This document shows, piece by piece, positions 20,685 to 21,706 of a DNA stretch of 21,706 bases; position 1 is the stretch's first letter; each line of letters opens with the position of its first letter. Both the position numbers and the translations under genes were made by a program. The DNA comes from a virus: positions 1 through 21,706 of IMG/VR virus record IMGVR_UViG_3300009702_000093; one strand, 5' to 3'. Under the pieces are notes generated by a model that saw only the letters and a list, made by a program, of their open reading frames with translations, had not been told where the DNA came from and ran no database searches.

Positions 20685-21706
20685 CACCAGGCACCTCTCT
20701 GGGTTTTGAACCCGGCGGTGGTGCGCACGGGTCGGTTAACGGGATCTTTGGTTCTGCGGAAATTCACGGCCTGATAGCCAAACGCTTCCACGTCCATCTG
20801 GCTGGCGTAGTAGGCAAGCGCAATTGCGATCGCGCTGTCGCCGTGGCGCTGGAACTCGGTGTTTTTGGTATCTTGCTGGCGGAGTTTCGGCAGCTTGATG
20901 ATGCCGTCAATGAGCTGCAGGGCGCGGATGTCGTTTTTGATATCGGCGTCGCGCGGCAGGTCCAGCATGCCGTCTTCGAACGCCGCCTGGAACTTCACCA
21001 TGTGCTCGCGGTACCAGGCATTGCTGAGCATCACCTGCTCGATGAGCTGATGGCCGAACTTGTCGGCGGTGTATTCGGCGAGTGTCGAGCCATTGCCGGT
21101 GGCGTCCATCGCGCCGCCGACAAAATACGGTAGTGCGTAGATGATGGCCCAGAGGATCTGTTCCTGCTGTTTGGTCGGCACGTTGTGCATCTCGACGGTC
21201 CAGGGCACGCGCCGTACCAGGTTCTGGCCGATCTCCATCGGTGCGATGACACTGAAATCACCGTGGCGCGCGAAATCCTCGCCGAGGGCGTGCTGTAAAC
21301 GCGGGTTTAAGGTATCCAACAGGGGCTGTAACTGGTCTTCAATCCAGGCTTCACACCAGGCGATGCGGTAGTCCGGATCTTTGAGTGCAAAGTCATCGTT
21401 GATCATCAGCCGCAGTACCGGGCGTTCTTCCGGCATGCAGTTCTCGATCAGCAGGCCCGGGATGGCGACACCGTTACCTTCCATCGGGATGCCATCCAGC
21501 TCCTGGCGCATGGCCGCTTTACGGGCCCCATACGCGCCGCGCACCTTGTTGTACCAGGCTTTCTTGCCCTGGGCGGTGACGTCCCAGCCTTTGATCATGC
21601 ACACGCGTTCGTACAGGCCGTTGGCCACGGCATCATCGAAGAACACCTGGTAGACCTTGAAGTCGTAGAGGCCCTTGCGCGAATCCCGCACCAGCTCATT
21701 GAACGG
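20684..21706 (-). CDS. large terminase subunit, Mu gp28-like, C-terminal nuclease part (incomplete)
   Basis: The frame is open to the right edge (PFNELVRDSRKGLYDF at the border), so the true start and the N-terminal ATPase lie outside the window; a GTG near 21691 is not a real start. The visible 340 residues are the RNase H-like nuclease that cuts packaged DNA in headful packaging. It shows RHGDFSVIAPMEIG (first acidic position), GGAMDATGNG (second) and QRHGDSAIAIALAYYA (third). LPRDADIKNDIRAL and KLPKLRQQDTKNTEFQ lie between. Its TGA overlaps the portal ATG (TGATG). Confidence 0.92.
   Translation of the reverse strand, partial: PFNELVRDSRKGLYDFKVYQVFFDDAVANGLYERVCMIKGWDVTAQGKKAWYNKVRGAYGARKAAMRQELDGIPMEGNGVAIPGLLIENCMPEERPVLRLMINDDFALKDPDYRIAWCEAWIEDQLQPLLDTLNPRLQHALGEDFARHGDFSVIAPMEIGQNLVRRVPWTVEMHNVPTKQQEQILWAIIYALPYFVGGAMDATGNGSTLAEYTADKFGHQLIEQVMLSNAWYREHMVKFQAAFEDGMLDLPRDADIKNDIRALQLIDGIIKLPKLRQQDTKNTEFQRHGDSAIAIALAYYASQMDVEAFGYQAVNFRRTKDPVNRPVRTTAGFKTQRGAW

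Larger units (their letters stand above)
124..21706 (-). mobile_element. Mu-like transposable prophage (siphovirus-type tail), late region, incomplete at the right edge
   Basis: Mu-family late genes lie on one strand in near-canonical order: terminase (gp28), portal (gp29), gpF, protease gpI, capsid gpT, HI1506-like, gp36, gpG. A non-contractile tail module follows (tube, frameshifted chaperone, tape measure, tip, fibre). No sheath gene is seen. Neighbouring genes mostly overlap by ATGA, GTGA or TAATG junctions, which indicates one long late operon. The right (distal) terminus is placed at about 124 from a 5'-TG followed by two direct repeats one 22-bp unit apart. The early region and the other end lie beyond 21706. 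Apart from the gpF frameshift and the truncated methyltransferase, the structural genes look intact, so the element may still be functional. Confidence 0.9.

Noticed and set aside
1-21706. CRISPR arrays, tRNA genes or insertion sequences
   Set aside because: No regularly spaced repeats with unique spacers, no cloverleaf and no transposase frame were seen in the window.

Overview
The window is the late (structural) half of a Mu-like transposable prophage, or a close phage relative. It is read almost entirely on the minus strand, from the right edge towards the left end. The diagnostic set is a Mu gp28-type terminase, DUF935 (gp29) portal, gpF head-morphogenesis protein, gpI protease/scaffold, gpT capsid, HI1506-like protein, gp36 (DUF1320) and gpG. 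These are followed by a sheath-less tail module (tail tube, frameshifted tail chaperone, long tape measure, tip proteins, fibre). The tail is therefore siphovirus-like, as in the Pseudomonas phages B3 and D3112, and not Mu's contractile tail. By eye the core genes run at about 58-68% GC. That and the gene families fit a GC-rich proteobacterial (probably gammaproteobacterial) host, but no host gene is visible to settle it. The early genes (transposase, repressor, lysis) would lie beyond position 21706.

Layout from right to left: DNA packaging and head assembly (21706-17594: terminase, portal, an unrecognised 110-aa protein, gpF with a nuclease-like tail split off by a frameshift). A 437-nt non-coding stretch (17157-17593) is rich in hairpins. 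Capsid maturation follows (17156-13989: protease-scaffold with an inserted helix-turn-helix, DUF2190-type decoration protein, gpT major capsid, a hairpin/pseudoknot RNA downstream of gpT, HI1506-like protein). A four-gene, translationally coupled, lower-GC cassette (13976-10671) is wedged between the HI1506-like gene and gp36. It encodes a sulfotransferase, a PhoD-like metallophosphoesterase and two unrecognised proteins. Head-tail joining and tail genes (10674-1246) come next. At the distal end are a small HD-motif protein (929-1249) and a D12-class adenine methyltransferase (173-907) in the place Mu uses for mom. Two 22-bp-spaced direct repeats at 131-173 with a 5'-TG at 124 look like the right phage end, so positions 1-123 may be host DNA.

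The most notable points are: (i) the sulfotransferase/PhoD-like cassette; (ii) an XRE-type HTH domain between protease and scaffold, with ribosome-binding sites that could give three nested products and a perfect palindrome upstream of the gene; (iii) a gpF gene whose PBECR-type nuclease tail is out of frame; (iv) an in-frame, start-less 36-codon extension after the tape-measure amber stop; (v) a textbook A AAA AAC frameshift site in the tail chaperone; and (vi) a D12 methyltransferase that has lost its SAM-binding motif I. All calls are by eye from sequence and translated frames; no database search was possible.
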